This document shows positions 33,855-46,350 of a DNA stretch of 64,000 bases, piece by piece. Below the pieces are notes generated by a model. It made no database searches, had not been told where the DNA came from, and was given only the letters and a program-made list of their open reading frames with translations. Positions within the stretch are counted from its first letter, which is position 1, and each line of letters begins with the position of its first letter. The position numbers and the translations under genes are program-made. Source of the DNA: Spongospora subterranea f. sp. subterranea (taxonomy: Eukaryota; Endomyxa: Phytomyxea; Phytomyxea; Plasmodiophorida); NCBI GenBank assembly GCA_049724395.1, contig JAUGWO010000018.1, positions 49,944 to 113,943 of the forward strand. Direction: 5' to 3'.

Positions 33855-35717
33855 TCATCGGATAATTGATCGCTCAACAGCGCATTGTTTCCAATCGCTT
33901 CATAGTATCACGATCGTGAGGATGAAACACATCATGGCATAGTCGCAAGCAAGCCCGATCCATATCCCCGTCAGGCCAAGTTTGAGATCAAACGCGAACA
34001 GGAAGGCGGCGGGTAGGGAACAGGACCAACTACACTAAACCATGTGACTTGATTATAAGACCAACGACAAGACACATTTGAACTACCAATGCGCCAACGA
34101 TGGCGACAGGAAGTGGACGACCTTGCCCATAAAGAATTGCACTTAAAATGAGCATCAAACTGGAAAGGTGAATGCGATTGTTAGTGACTGTTTTGGACAT
34201 TTGGAGAACGTTGCACCTTAGCCAACCGTAAGCCATCGTTAACGCATCTGTTATTTGTGCAGCGCCGCGCCATACAGCAGGATCACTGGAGAATATATGT
34301 CCAATATAGTACCTGAGAGCGTATAGAGCTGTGGCGATAACAAATGCCACAACTATCGACAAGCAAACCGACAGTCGAGAGCAGTGCGTCGTGCAAATTT
34401 GGGGTTTTTTGCACCTGACGGGATCGTAAGCGACAGAACGATGGGGGTTTGTGCACAAGCCCGACCAAGATGATACCCCACCTTAGATACTGTGCATTGA
34501 AACATGTACAACACATGGCAAACTCCAGATTGAACGGCGACCTCAACGACACCTAACAAGCGAGTAAGACCTGGGCAAAGAAGATGGCTCCGGCTGTCGA
34601 ACCTAATCGCGAAGTAAAGAAGGAGAGGGTCAGCATCAACTAATAGCAGGATGATGGTCAACATGAAATGTTGACTATAATGATAATGTCCATGGTATAT
34701 ACTCATAGGGTCGACGCGTTTCCAACCATGATCGGAACGGTTTGCTTTAGGTATTGCTGTATATTCTCTTTCGTGAAGCAATCCCAGAATGGGGTATAGG
34801 GCCACGTCCTAATGTGGTACTGTTTGATGGCGCATGTGTAGAGGACGAACGCAATCAGCGGGAGCAATCGCGACAGGGAGGTTGCAATCGGTGACCCGAC
34901 CCGATGTATTCCAGACCGGGGGAGTCGACCCATTTCTAAATCGCCACCCGATTGAGACACTGAATCTGGAATTTTGAAAATACATTGATGCTTATCATGA
35001 ATGAGAACTACATTGAGAGCCAAGTTCACAACTGTGAACGCCATGTTATTGACGAGGGCAGGCATTACAATGTTTTCTGTTTGGAAATCCTGTCGAAGAG
35101 CGTAGTATAGCGAGTTCGCGATCAACCCAAATGCCGACCAGATTGCGAAATCCTGAGATAGGTGGCTAAAGAAGCAAAATGGCTGCTAACACGATTTTCA
35201 GCCATTTCCCGAGCAGTTTAGGATTTTCTGCTCCGTTTCAGAGGGTCTTCAGGGAATCAGCTGCGCTACCCGTAAAAGCACTGAACACTTCTAGAACGGT
35301 TGTGGCCCTGGATAACAGTCATTAGCTCACCATTGGGGTGCAGGTAAATGTATAGCACGATACATTGCTGAGGCTGCCAGATAACTCGTTCCATTTTCTG
35401 GATATCCCAACAGGCTCATGTCGGTTAAAACCACTGCAATAGAGTCAGACCTGGACATTAGCCTGTACTCATGACTCGGAAATCAAAAGATAAGCCAACC
35501 GGGCCGCCAATAACGACGAAATCTCGAGCCTCGTTGAGCCAACTCATCTGAATTGAAACATCGCCACCCTCTTCGGGATCCAATTTTTTAGGGCAATTCG
35601 AATTTTCGCCCCCATCTTGACAGAGAGATGGTCTGCATCAGGTCGCTCGCAAAGGATTTTCTCCAAAAGCGGAGTGAGCGATGTGTCTTGATCACTTTGA
35701 TAGACCGGCACTGTCAT
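33855..35717 (-). pseudogene. MATE-family transporter, decayed copy
   Basis: Minus-strand paralogue of the two MATE genes that follow. It starts MTVPVYQSDQDTSLTPLLEK, like MTITVGQDEHDEKLAPLLDQ of the next gene. Later come IGGPVGL, SAADSL, PKLLGKWLKI, ALRQDFQTENIVMPALVNNM, GSPIATSLSRLLPLIAFVLY, CLSIVVAFVIATALYALRYY and a last exon (SLPAAFLFAFDLKLGLTGIW). It is degraded. A frame change lies in an A6 run near 35582. The conserved DALxTLCSQAxGAKNPK helix region near 35220 is disrupted by a stop and a deletion. A TGA replaces the CGA of the paralogue near the C-terminus (about 33895). A transcribed remnant is possible. Confidence 0.75.
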
Positions 35718-35719
35718 GG

Positions 35720-36857
35720 CGAATAGGGGCCAATGAGTCGAGCAATGGATTGCGGGCGCCTTCTGCCGTGTCGGCGAAGGAACGTCGACCGGTGGGGCCG
35801 TGCGGGTCAATGAACACTGAAAACGAGGCAAAGAGCGTCCACAGTCATCACACTTGACTTATAGTGTTAAACTCACAGTGCGGTTACGCTGTTACAGTAA
35901 CCCTCCTGAAACGGTGAAACCCGTCCGGACTGTCACAGTGCCCCGTTTTATGTAGCCGGTGCGACTGGCATGACCAGCTGAGTGCCCCTCTCCGATTCGA
36001 ACTCTGATTCTCCGTTGCCCGTTTTACAATTACCATAAATGTTCACTACAGAGCCATGGAAGGGTGACAGGGCAGAACGTTGAATGAAGGGGGAAATGGT
36101 GTTGCTGAGTGCCGATGACATTGCTCCTGACAAAAAAAATGTTTTGGTGATCAGGTTTCCAGAACGCATTTGCATGGGTCCCATCTGACCACCAGACGAT
36201 TGTACAGGTCTATATGTGTTGGGAATTGCTGGTTTCAATACAGTTTGATATGAGGCCATTAATCGTCTGGTGGTCAGATGGGGTCCATGCAAGTGTGTTC
36301 ATGACCATCAACTAATTTTTGACAGCAGCCATGTCATCATCATGTAGAGCGTTGAACATACAATACACGCAGCGTATGATTATTAACCCGTACTCATAGT
36401 CTCAGTGTTTCCTTATGGCGAATCTGAATTACCGAATAATTATAAAACAGATCATGTAGTATATATGTCGAATAGTTATTGAAAATCCCTAGTTTCAAAC
36501 ATGACAGTTTCATATATGACGACAGCTTCCATCTGCCAGAATAGGTTTGTCAAACCCGGGGTATTGGTCAGAATCTTTTCAGGACGCCTCACCGTCGGCG
36601 AAACACAGTGCAAGCCCGGTTCATTGCCCTACGGTAGTCCGGCCGCACAGTTGAGTACTGTAGCCGAGTGGACAACTGCCACCAAGTCACGGACACGGCA
36701 TTGTAACCGTGCTGGACCCAACGGCTACAGTGCTCGGTATGTGTATAAGCGGCCTAATTTAGAGCTCAGAGCCACCACTTAGCCTGGTTCGGGGTATCGT
36801 CGTCAAAATAAAGCGAACGATCTGAATCTTTGTCTAAAGGGTTCAGGACACATTCTT
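35720..36857. other. Intergenic between divergent MATE copies, with a small inverted repeat
   Basis: The segment contains a 30-bp inverted repeat (36171-36200 with 36262-36291) and short unsupported frames on both strands. It separates the decayed minus-strand MATE copy from the plus-strand pair and should include the promoter of the next gene. Confidence 0.35.
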
Positions 36858-38965
36858 ATGACGATCACAGTTGGCCAAGATGAGCACGATGAGAAGCTCG
36901 CTCCTCTTTTGGACCAGTTCGTTGACCAAGACACAGTAAAGCGTCATCCTGGCTTCACCGATAGAAACAGCGATGATGAATGGGAATCTTCGGCAGATAT
37001 AGAAGTAGGGCAATATGAAGTCATTGAAACTCGAATGAATTGGCTGCATGAGACATGGATGTTTGCTGTTATTGGTGGTCCTGTTGGGCTATCTTCATTC
37101 CTCAGAGTAATCAGTAAGCCCGAAGAGATGCGCTCGCACAGGGTTACTCCCCTAATTTCCCTAATTCTACATTGTGTAGTGGCAATAACGGACTCTAGCG
37201 TATTGGGTCGTCTTGAGAACGGAACTGTCTATCTGGCAGCATCAGCAATGTAATGGATCTCTATTATGCTGTTATCCCTACCCAAATGATATGCTTATCC
37301 CAGTATGCAGGGCCTCCATTGTTTTAGACATCTTCTCCAGTTTTCCAAGTAGTGCAGCGGATTCCTTAATCACTCTCTGTTCTCAAGCTGAAGGAGCAAA
37401 GAATCCCAAACTACTTGGGAAATGGTTGAAAATAGGAACCGTTGCCATCATCATCCTCAGTCTACCAATTATCGTCATATCATTTTTCACAGGTATGATC
37501 TCGTCATGCCATTTTTCTCTCGAACTAAAAGACTTACCTAGACCGGATACTATACATGTTGGGAACCTCACCTGAGATTGCGTAATCCCCCAGAATTCTC
37601 CCTTTACTGTTCTAATGTACTATATGGTGTTTTCAGGACTATTTCCAAAACTTTCGCAATCTGGACGGCGTTTGGGTTGATTCCGAACTCCATATATTAT
37701 GCCCTCCGGCAGTTCTTCCAGACACAAAACATTGTGCTGCCTTCCCTCTTCAATAATATGGCGTTTGTATTCATCAACGTATTCCTCAACATCTTGTTTG
37801 TTCATGGTATTTGAGGATCGACGCGATTGCACAATTTTTTAACACACCGCAACGGTTAGGGGTGGGTGGATTTAGCGGTTTGGGATATATCGGATCGCCA
37901 ATTGCGACCACTGTGTCCCGAAGCCTGCAACTACTTGTATTCATCATTTACACTTGCGCCATCAAACAGTACCATGTCAGAACTTGGCCAAGCACACCAT
38001 TTTGGGATTGCTTTACCATTTCCAGTGTAAGAGAATACTCAAAGCAAACAGTTCCAACAATGTTTGGAAATGTCTCGACACAATGGGTGCGTTCATACAT
38101 CAAAATTCAGCATTTTCAGGTTTTTTAACGGATCATTATGTTCTTAGTTGCTACAAATGGTTTCTATATTCGCTTCACGACTAGGTATTAGCACTATAGT
38201 CGTTTTCAATTTCCGCCGATATGATATATTCGGGTAGGTGTTACTGAGGTCGCTGTTCAATCAGCTGTTTACAACGTCTTTTACGCATTTCAATGCTTGA
38301 CTATCGGCTTAGCTAAAGCTACGATCAGTAGAGTTGGATACTATCTCGGTTAAGTTCTGTAGATCATGCTCCCATTCCGGGAATACTCATGATGAAAACA
38401 GGTGCGAACAACCCGAAATTCGCTCGACTTACTGCACGGTTGTCGTTCTCCTTATCAATAATCGTGGCATTTCTAATCGCCACAACTCTATATATTATCC
38501 GATACCAAATTGGTCATATATTCTCTCGAGACCCTGCAGTATGGTCAGCAGCCACACAGTTGACGAGTATGTTGGCGTTGGCGTATGGTTGGCTAAGGTG
38601 ATCTCCCACCTCCATTATCCAAACAACGCACGCTGATGCGCTCACAGTATGATGCTCATTTTAGCTTCGATCCTGTATGGACAAGGGCGTCCATTTCCTG
38701 TTGCCATCATCACTGCATTGGTAAATTAACCTCGTTGGTCGCTAGACGAAGATAACTGACGATGTCGAAACAGGGTAATTGGCTCTGCTCTCTGCCTGCT
38801 GCATATGTTTTCGCATTTCAACTGAAGCTCGGGCTGGTTGGAATTTGGCTGGGGCTTGCTTGTGGTTATACCATGATGTCTTGTGTTATGGGGATCGTGA
38901 TATTTCGAAGTAATTGGGAACAGTGCGCCATCGATGCTCGAAGGCGTTCAAAGTCTACCTGCTGA
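36858..38965 (+). CDS. MATE-family multidrug/metabolite antiporter, copy 2
   Basis: A multi-exon gene for a 12-helix cation-coupled exporter. Exon 1 (from 36858) gives a ~70-residue acidic cytosolic N-terminus, then WMFAVIGGPVGLSSFLRVI. The next exon begins MAITDSSVLGRLENGTVYLA after a ~60-bp intron. Then come SSAADSLITLCSQAEGAKNP (the classic MATE ...D.LC.QA.GA... helix), KLLGKWLKI, SIYYALRQFFQTQNIVLPSL, GLGYIGSPIATTVSRSLQLL, KQTVPTMFGN (second-half equivalent), QLTSMLALAYGWLR and a final exon SLPAAYVFAFQLKLGLVGIW. Introns are about 50-65 bp. I traced the main exons and saw no break in the stretches checked, but not every boundary was verified. The substrate is unknown. Confidence 0.82.
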
Positions 38966-38969
38966 GTAC

Positions 38970-39463
38970 CAGCTGTATGCAGTTTCTGATGATAATAACC
39001 ATAGTTTTTATTAAATTGTCAGTACTTTACACTGGGCCGGCCCAGTTAGCAAAAAAGCTAAATATTCCGTTCCCCATCTTACTCATTAGCCATCAACAAA
39101 ATACTTGCGTCTAAACATAACAGTAAAACGACGGACGGTCGACGCACGTGCATCGTTGCTGGCATTTTTTTTCCTGAATCGAGCCCTAATTTTTGGATTC
39201 TGTGTCAGTGGACAATGCGGGTCGAGCGCCAGGTGAGGCATTGCGCCAGTTTGGCTCTTGCCTGTCTGGCGGCTGCAGTGCTTCCCTGATTTACGTGTCT
39301 CACAAGTCAGAGGTGCCCGATTCCCTCTGGACCTGTATTCCAACCCCCTAATTGTCGGGTCCAACCGCTGGTCCATAAAGGATTATTTGGCGCGGACGTT
39401 GGGTCGCCTCGTTGCGCGCTATTAGGAGGGCGTCGCTATCCTGGGCGGTTTCTGTCGCCTAAA
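38970..39463. other. Spacer between tandem MATE genes
   Basis: About 500 bp with no supported gene. A 96-codon minus-strand frame (39086-39376) is Arg-rich and shows no family. The promoter of MATE copy 3 should be here. Confidence 0.3.
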
Positions 39464-41503
39464 ATGGTTTTACATTCCGCACGCAGTGAACAAGAGCAGA
39501 ATGTGCCTTTGCTAATCGATGCCCATGATGGCATCGATACACTAAACGTATCCGGCACTGAAGTGAATTTTACCTGGAAATCTGAAGCGTGGGTGCTGAG
39601 TTCAATCGGGTTTCCTGTTGGGGTTTCGTCATTCTGCCGCCTATTAAGTATTTATGCTCGTTTTTTATTTCCATTTCCACTGAATGCAATTGATTGTGAA
39701 ACAGTGGCTGTCACCGATATCAGCGTCCTTGGTCGACTTCCTAATGGCACAATATATCTTGCAGCCGCCTCGATGTTTGTCCATGATTCTGTTGACTATC
39801 TCATCTTTGTCACCAACACCTTATCTAGGTCGTATGTAGTTATGGATATAACAGGGACGTTTCCTTCAACAGCGGCAGACGCTCTCAATGCCCTTTGTTC
39901 TCAAGCTGATGGCGCCAAGAACCCCAAGATGATCGGTCGATGGCTCAAGATCGGTCTATGTATTGTCATTCTTATGTGTCCGCCTATAATGCTTTTATGG
40001 CTCATGACAGGTACTATCTCCTTGTCGATTTTCGCCATCTACTCACGCTTTTTAGGAACAATTCTAGAATCGTTGGGTTGTTCGCCCGAAATCGCGTATT
40101 TCAAACTCGATAACCATTGACCTTGTTTTACCTATTTACCATGTACCTAGAGATTTAGCCAATACTTTCGCCCTGTGGTCAATGTTTGGTCTTATTCCCA
40201 ATACTGTCTACTACGCCATTCGTCAATATTTCCAAGCACAACATATTGTAATGCCAGCCCTTTATACAAACATGTTGTTTGTAGGTGTCAATCTGTTCCT
40301 CAATGTCGCTCTCGTCCATGGTTCTTGATTTTCAATGCAATCAATTTGTTTGACTCCTTATCTGTATGCTATTTTTAGGACTGGGGCCTTTTCCTGGGCT
40401 AGGATTCATTGGGTCGCCAATCGCTACATCCTTATCGCGTACATTGCAGCTTGTCGTTTTTATTCTCTACACATGTACATGGAAGAAGCTGCACCGAACA
40501 ACATGGCCTGATGGCTCGTTTTGGGATTGTTTTTCAAAACGACATGTGTCGGAGTACTTTAAACAGACCATTCCCACCATGATTGGCAATGCAATTGAGC
40601 AATGGGTAAATTGCACTATAGTTCGTACATTCCAGGGTTTTTTGTTCTGATTCTGATTTACAGCAATTCGAGGCAGTGACATTGATGGCGTCAAGATTAA
40701 GTTAGCTCTTATCACGCCTATCGCCGTTCTGCAGTAATCAACTCGTTTATAGGTGTTGTAGATTTGGCCACGCAATCAGCAGTATTCAACATATTCTATA
40801 CTTTCCACTGTATCACGTTCGGTTTGAGCAAAGCTATCACATGTCGCGTTGGTTATTATTTGGGCAAGTTGCTTCAAGCTTCGAGGCAGTCCTGTTTTTG
40901 TTTAACTCATATCTGCAGGCGCTAACCAGCCCAGATATGCCAGGTTTACAAGCCTTCTGGCAATCTGGTTATGTTTGGGCATAAGTGTGTGCATCGCCGC
41001 CATTCTTTACTTAATCCGGAACGTTATCGGTCATCTGTATTCCCTTGATCCGGCGATATGGGCAGATAGTGCATCGCTGATGACATTTCTTTCCATAACT
41101 TATATTGGAGTCAGGTCATCATTTGTGAGATTCCTGGCACCAAGTCCTTCATCTTATTCGTTTCCCACGTAGTTTGCTAATGGCGTTGATATCCATCTTA
41201 TTTGGACAAGGAAGACCATTTCCTGTTGCAGTCGTTGGTGGATTGGTAATTCTTCCATGATTCTCGTTGTCGTCAACTCTAATTGGGTAATTGCAATGTT
41301 CATCACAGTGCGCTTGGGTTGTCTCTTTACCAGCTGCTTACACATTCTCGTTCGTGTTCTCGTTTGGTCTTGTCGGTTTGTGGATGGGCCTATCGTGCGG
41401 TTACTTCCTTAGCGCGATCTTGTTGGGCGCTATCGTTTATCGAAGTGATTGGAATGACTGCGCTATACAAGCTGTATCAAGATCAACAATTGTTTATGAT
41501 TAA
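39464..41503 (+). CDS. MATE-family multidrug/metabolite antiporter, copy 3
   Basis: Tandem paralogue of the preceding gene. Exon 1 gives an acidic leader, then AWVLSSIGFPVGVSSFCRLL. The following exons give MAVTDISVLGRLPNGTIYLA, then MDITGTFPSTAADALNALCS followed by QADGAKNPKMIGRWLKI. Next are GTILESLGCSPEIA, ALWSMFGLIPNTVYYAIRQY, then FQAQHIVMPALY, GFIGSPIATSLSRTLQLVVF, ILYTCTWKKL, KQTIPTMIGNAIEQW, ITYIGVR and a last exon ending GLVGLWMGLSCGYFLSAILL. Donor and acceptor phases agree at the joints I checked, and the frame is open throughout, so it looks functional. The fused-pair order shows local gene duplication, with the copy at 33.9-35.7 kb now dying. Transported compound unknown. Confidence 0.84.
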
Positions 41504-42237
41504 TTTATACGTCAGAGAAAATAATAGTGATTGCGTTTCGTAGTAAAAATTGCTCGCCATAAGCCAACTACATCCTAGATCAACATAGTATCTTTACTTG
41601 GTAATTACATTGCACTCTTAACGATATCATAAGATGCGTTTTGGCCGTCAGGTCAGGACGGCCTCGAAATAGCAGCGAAATAACGAAAGTCACTAGCTTC
41701 ATTAATGAGATCATTGACGTAACTCGTAGAAATAACACCTCGACCTAAGAAGCAGAATTCAGTTACGCGATACGTAACAAATAGCATCAGGTTGTGCGAG
41801 CAATTCTTGTGATTTTGCTGCGGCTGCAGCAAATTCTAGCAATTAGCTAAGCAGCCGAATGCGTCATCTGACATCTCATGACAATAATATTTCGAACGGG
41901 CTTTTGGATCATCTGTGAACCGTCACTGTCGCCAAACGGACACGCGACGCGTAGCATTACGGGATGCAGCATGATGCCTCGGGAAAGATATCGACGGGTT
42001 CCTGGGCAGCGAAACCCTCGGTGTTGCATCCAGTATTGGTACAGGTCGTTGGCGATAGTGACGGTCCACAGATGATTCAAAAGCCCGTTTGAAACATTAT
42101 TTGTCGGGGATAAGGAGTACATCGTGGCCGCTGCGATGTATTTTATCAACCGCAACTGTCACCTTGAACCCGGTTATGCTGGGATTCCTTTCGCTGACCA
42201 TCCACGGTACATCTTGGCCATTTACATTACCGTGCTC
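41504..42237. other. Intergenic with an inverted repeat
   Basis: Arms 41881-41933 and 42051-42104 are reverse complements with several mismatches around a ~117-bp loop. No supported gene. Confidence 0.45.
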
Positions 42238-42775
42238 GATCACCACCGGTTGACGCCAGATCTGACTCTCAACCTACCGAATGGGGCCGACTACAGAACA
42301 CGGCCACACCACCGGTTGACGCCAGGTCATCAACCTACCGAATGGGGCCGTGCTCGATCACCACCGGTTGACGCCAGATCTGACTCTCAACCTACCGAAT
42401 GGGGCCGACTACAGAACACGGCCACACCACCGGTTGACGCCAGATCTGACTCTCAACCTACCGAATGGGACCGACTACAGAACACGGCCACACCACCGGT
42501 TGACGCCAGATCTGTACCTGACTCTCAACCTACCGAATGGGGCCGACTACAGAACACGGCCACACCACCGGTTGACGCCAGGTCTGACTCTCAACCTACC
42601 GAATGGGGCCGACTACAGAACACGGCCACACCACCGGTTGACGCCAGGTCTGACTCTCAACCTACCGAATGGGGCCGACTACAGAACACGGCCACACCAC
42701 CGGTTGACGCCAGATCTGACTCTCAATCTACCGAATGGGGTCGGCACAGAACACGACCGGTTGACGTGTTCAGTC
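42238..42775. repeat. 66-bp minisatellite, about eight copies
   Basis: Head-to-tail copies of a 66-bp unit (caccaccggttgacgccaga and onward), one shortened by 12 bp, one extended by 6 bp and the last partial. All length changes are multiples of three, so two overlapping frames stay open for over 500 bp. It ends ~115 bp before the RraA start, in its promoter region. The encoded peptides show no signal peptide or family, so I treat this as a repeat and not a gene. Confidence 0.88.
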
Positions 42776-42888
42776 AACCAGATTGGCCACACCAGAGGAT
42801 ATGGAACTGGTAGAGGTAATAACCCTACCAGGGTAGACCTCCTTACCAATCACCGTTTTAAGGGGATAAAGGATATCTGAATCCTGTT

Positions 42889-43488
42889 ATGAATATGGCG
42901 ACAGCGGATCTCTGTGATAATCACCCAAACATGATTCATGTTGTCGACGCCTCGATCGCATTCCGATCGTTTGGTCTGAGGAAGAGCTTTCATGGGCGAA
43001 GTAATGTGATCGCCGATCAACCAACTATTTACTAATGAAATCCGATCAGTTTCAACAGTGAAGTGCCATGAAGATAACTCGTTCGTGAAGAAAGCGGTGA
43101 ATGAGGAAGGCCATGGGCAAGTGTTAGTCGTTGACGGTGGAGGATCTTCTAGACGATCCCTTCTTGGAGATGACCTGGCCCGAACAGCCAGCTCCAAGTC
43201 GGTATCGACTCGATTCACCATTTCCCAATCCGATCTAATCGCTCGTTTGTATATAGTGGATGGAGCGGGATTGTAATTTATGGGTATGTGAGAGATAGCG
43301 CCATCATCGATAGTGTTGACATCGGGGTGAAAGCGCTAGGCACAGTTCCAATTAAGACAGACAAGAACAATATCGGGCAACGCGACGTGGTGTTGCGCTT
43401 TCTGGGGACTCAATTCCAGCCAGGTCATTATATATATTCTGATAGTGATGGGATTGTCGTCAGCTCAACCGCCCTGTATTCGGTCTAA
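42889..43488 (+). CDS. RraA-family protein (HMG/CHA aldolase-like)
   Basis: Three exons (42889-43000, 43050-43197, 43257-43488) in phase encode 163 residues, the usual RraA size. Members either act as 4-hydroxy-4-methyl-2-oxoglutarate/oxaloacetate lyases or, in bacteria, inhibit RNase E. Landmarks: [10 protein letters not shown] at the start, [48 protein letters not shown], then [39 protein letters not shown], and [12 protein letters not shown]. The aldolase-type G..RD and D (R-D dyad at YVRDS, glycine-rich VVDGGGS loop) are present, favouring an enzyme. Plant and oomycete homologues are similar. The ATG at 42889 is the first in frame before ATADLCD. Confidence 0.9.
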
Positions 43489-43627
43489 TTCTGTTGACTG
43501 CCGAGCGATCAATCAACCTGCGCTGAACCTATCTAGGATTGGGGGTTCATTCGGATCGTTTTCAGTACGAATAAATAGAGGAGAAGATTATTTGAGAGAA
43601 CCGGAAGGGGCAACACGAGTGGGCGCT

Positions 43628-44489
43628 CGAATGAATGAAAAGAAGGGCGTTGGGGACGAAATGATCTCGTTCGCCAGAAGTGTTAACGCCCTAGCTTTGG
43701 TTAACGATGATGATCCGTTAGAACCGGTAGAGGTTATCAATAGGAATAGCGCCATTAGGGCAGAGACAACAGGACCCCCAAATCTCAATGAAAGACCTAG
43801 AGAATCTAGCACAGAATCAAACGCATTGGTGGAGTTTATCGCTCGTTATGGAACAGCGCCAGATAGTTCTAAGGCGACAGACGTGAATGGAAACAGGATT
43901 GGCCACATAAGTACTGAACAGGAGAATGCAACATCGGAGGACGAAATGGGTGGCGACTTGTTTTCACCACCGAAACCGGAGGATTTCGATGAAGATGACG
44001 ATGAGAATCTTCGTCTGAATCTAACTGATACTGCCAATCATGATAAGGACGGTGAAGGTTTGCGAATTTTTGGATCAAAAAAACAATTGCGAGTTCAATA
44101 TCATAGCGCTATCCTCAAACAAGTTGGAAGGTGAAGGCGGCGAACTCGGGTTCGAAGACCTGACCCGTTGGGTATCGGCCGAAGGAGAACAACCGCGCCA
44201 TTTCATCATCAAACCGGATCCCAACAATGGCGATTATCACCAACACTCCAATAAATTAGGGCGAGAGCAGCTAAGGGGTCAGTGGCTGATTAGTATCGGA
44301 TGCGCTTTATTCGGATATAGGAAAGAGTGCTGTCAAGAGATTTACTTGGCAAACTTCGATCATAGAATCCATCAATGGTATCGGTTCCCTTTGATCACGA
44401 ATCTCTGGAACCTGAATCAGGGACTGCTGGCCCCGAGGTGCTCAGGGAAGCTGAGACGTCCCATACCGCCGTCCGCTCCCTTCCTCTAG
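43628..44489 (+). CDS. Unrecognised acidic protein, probably two exons
   Basis: A plus-strand frame from about 43630 (MNEKKGVGDEMISFARSVNA) continues to 44134. It is rich in Glu, Asp, Asn and Ser, with an acidic run EDFDEDDDENLRLN. A second frame (to 44489) begins nearby and contains EGEGGELGFEDLTRWVSAEG, then a more ordered C-terminus (LRGQWLISIGCALFGYRKEC). A splice near 44100-44135 could join them. I know no family. The acidic linker followed by a W/C-rich end looks protein-like, but the start and joint are inferred. Confidence 0.4.
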
Positions 44490-45332
44490 ATGTTGAGCTT
44501 TAACTCGTTATGTTTTATCTGTGGACTGTGTAATCATGTCCTATCATTTACTTCGTGATGATATCGCCATTTTCGTCTGTGCTCGCTTTACTCAATCATC
44601 GGTAATTGACTCGTCCCCACACTATACATATTCTGCCGTGTTGGGAAAACATTGTAAAGGAACGCTTTCCGACTAACGAAAACGCTCACAGTCTAAAGCA
44701 CTCTCAACAGACACAACATTCGTTAACAATATCTACAGATCATCGCAATTCGGTCCATCTTCTCATAGATCCAACTTGTAGAACATCGTCAGTTTTCCCC
44801 AATTCGGAAGATGGTTTAGCGGGATTGGACAATTGTCCAAAATTGAACACTCAGCACCAATAATTCCGGGCAGATCTCGACACTCGTTGGAAATATACTC
44901 GTTAATTATACCATCCCTGGCTCTCATCAATATCAAACGCTCATTTCGCGATATTCAATGAACACGGTTTTCGCCAATCGTATGGTTGACCCACTCTGTT
45001 GAGATTTATTAACATCAACTTGAGTTTATTATTGATTCACATCTGTCACAGGACGATCACGGCTTCATCTTGGACGAAGATGATGAACAGATATTCCAAC
45101 GGACAGATTCAGTGTGTATGGGCTGTTCCATCCAGATATTGGACCACTACAGATACCTAACAGCGCCTTTGTTCATTCGGGAATTGTCAGCCCATTAGTC
45201 CTCGATTCCACATTGGCCACGAAGCTCAACCTTTCTGGTCGTCAAAAATGCACGAGACTATCATTGAAGCCCTTCGCCGTTTTAGGTCTATGACCAATTC
45301 ATTGTATTTTTTCAGCTCATCATTGGATAGCA

Positions 45333-45780
45333 CAATTGGTGCGGCAGAATGATATCGGAAAAGGGTGTCTCGTTCGATCACAATTGGTGCGGCAGAATGA
45401 GGGTCGGAAAAGGGTGTCTCGTTCGATCACAATTGGTGCGGCAGAATGATATCGGAAAAGGGTGTCTCGTTCGATCACAATTGGTGCGGCAGAATGATAT
45501 CGGAAAAGGGTGTCTCGTTCGATCACAATTGGTGCGGCACGGAAAAGTTGGTGCGGCAGAATGATATCGGAAAAGGGTGTCGATCACAATTGGTGCGGCA
45601 GAATGATATCGGAAAAGGGTGTCTCGTTCGATCACAATTGGTGCGGCAGAATGATATCGGAAAAGGGTGTCTCGTTCGATCACAATTGGTGCGGCAGAAT
45701 GATATCGGAAAAGGGTGTCTCGTTCGATCACAATTGGTGCGGCAGAATGATATCGGAAAAGGGTGTCTCGTTCGATCATA
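45333..45780. repeat. 48-bp minisatellite, about nine copies
   Basis: Tandem copies of a 48-bp unit (caattggtgcggcagaatga and onward). Most are identical, with one truncated copy near 45575 and one interrupted near 45540. The unit is 16 codons, so at least two frames on each strand are open through the array. These frames are by-products of the unit length and not genes. Confidence 0.9.
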
Positions 45781-45783
45781 ATG

Positions 45784-46350
45784 TCGTTTCGTTGCTGATC
45801 GAATTTCCGTCACCAATCACTGCTGGCGATCTGCAACAATTACTATGTGGACCCAACTGGATGTGCTCAGCAATCCCAAGGTTCTCTGAACTTGTGGACT
45901 TGCTTCAACAGCTGCAGTTAATAGAGTCCCCCCCTATTGACAGTTCACAGAAATCGCAATTGAAGATGGTCATATTGATGAATTTGAGCTGGAACCACTC
46001 TAATGACCAGTGTTTCTCTCAAATCAAATCCACCTTGCAGAACTTGGGTCTATTGCCCACATCAACGATGAATATTCACTGTGTATATCCAGATTTTTAA
46101 AAAGACTTTTGGCCAATTCTCCTGACACAGATCCCAACCGAGGATCTGAGAAAATCTGTGGAACGACAACGCCATGAACTGCTAACATGTCTTAACGGCA
46201 GTTTCAAAGGTAGTCAACTGAACTGGGCGATTATAGAACATGAGGCATATCCAATAGTTGAAAGGTGCCACCGTTTGAAGCCCTATCTGATTGGGAACAA
46301 ATGTCGTCTCTTTACAGATCACAGAAACCTTAGTAAAAACGGTAAATAAT
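45784..46350 (+). mobile_element. Ty3/Gypsy RT-RNase H fossil
   Basis: The plus strand shows Gypsy pol words in the expected order: DLQQLLCGPNWMCSAIPRFS, then the RNase H start GSFKGSQLNWAIIEHEAYPI, then LFTDHRNL. The rest of the element is missing and the fragment is broken in a few places. It lies between the arms of a larger inverted repeat. No LTR was recognised. Confidence 0.72.

Noticed and set aside
42124-42880. Two plus-strand frames of 229 and 176 codons
   Set aside because: Both are produced by the 66-bp minisatellite; no signal peptide, splice pattern or family supports either as a gene.
45320-46100. Long overlapping open frames on both strands
   Set aside because: They are open only because the 48-bp repeat unit is a multiple of three and lacks stops. 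The translation is the same 16-residue unit repeated in each frame.
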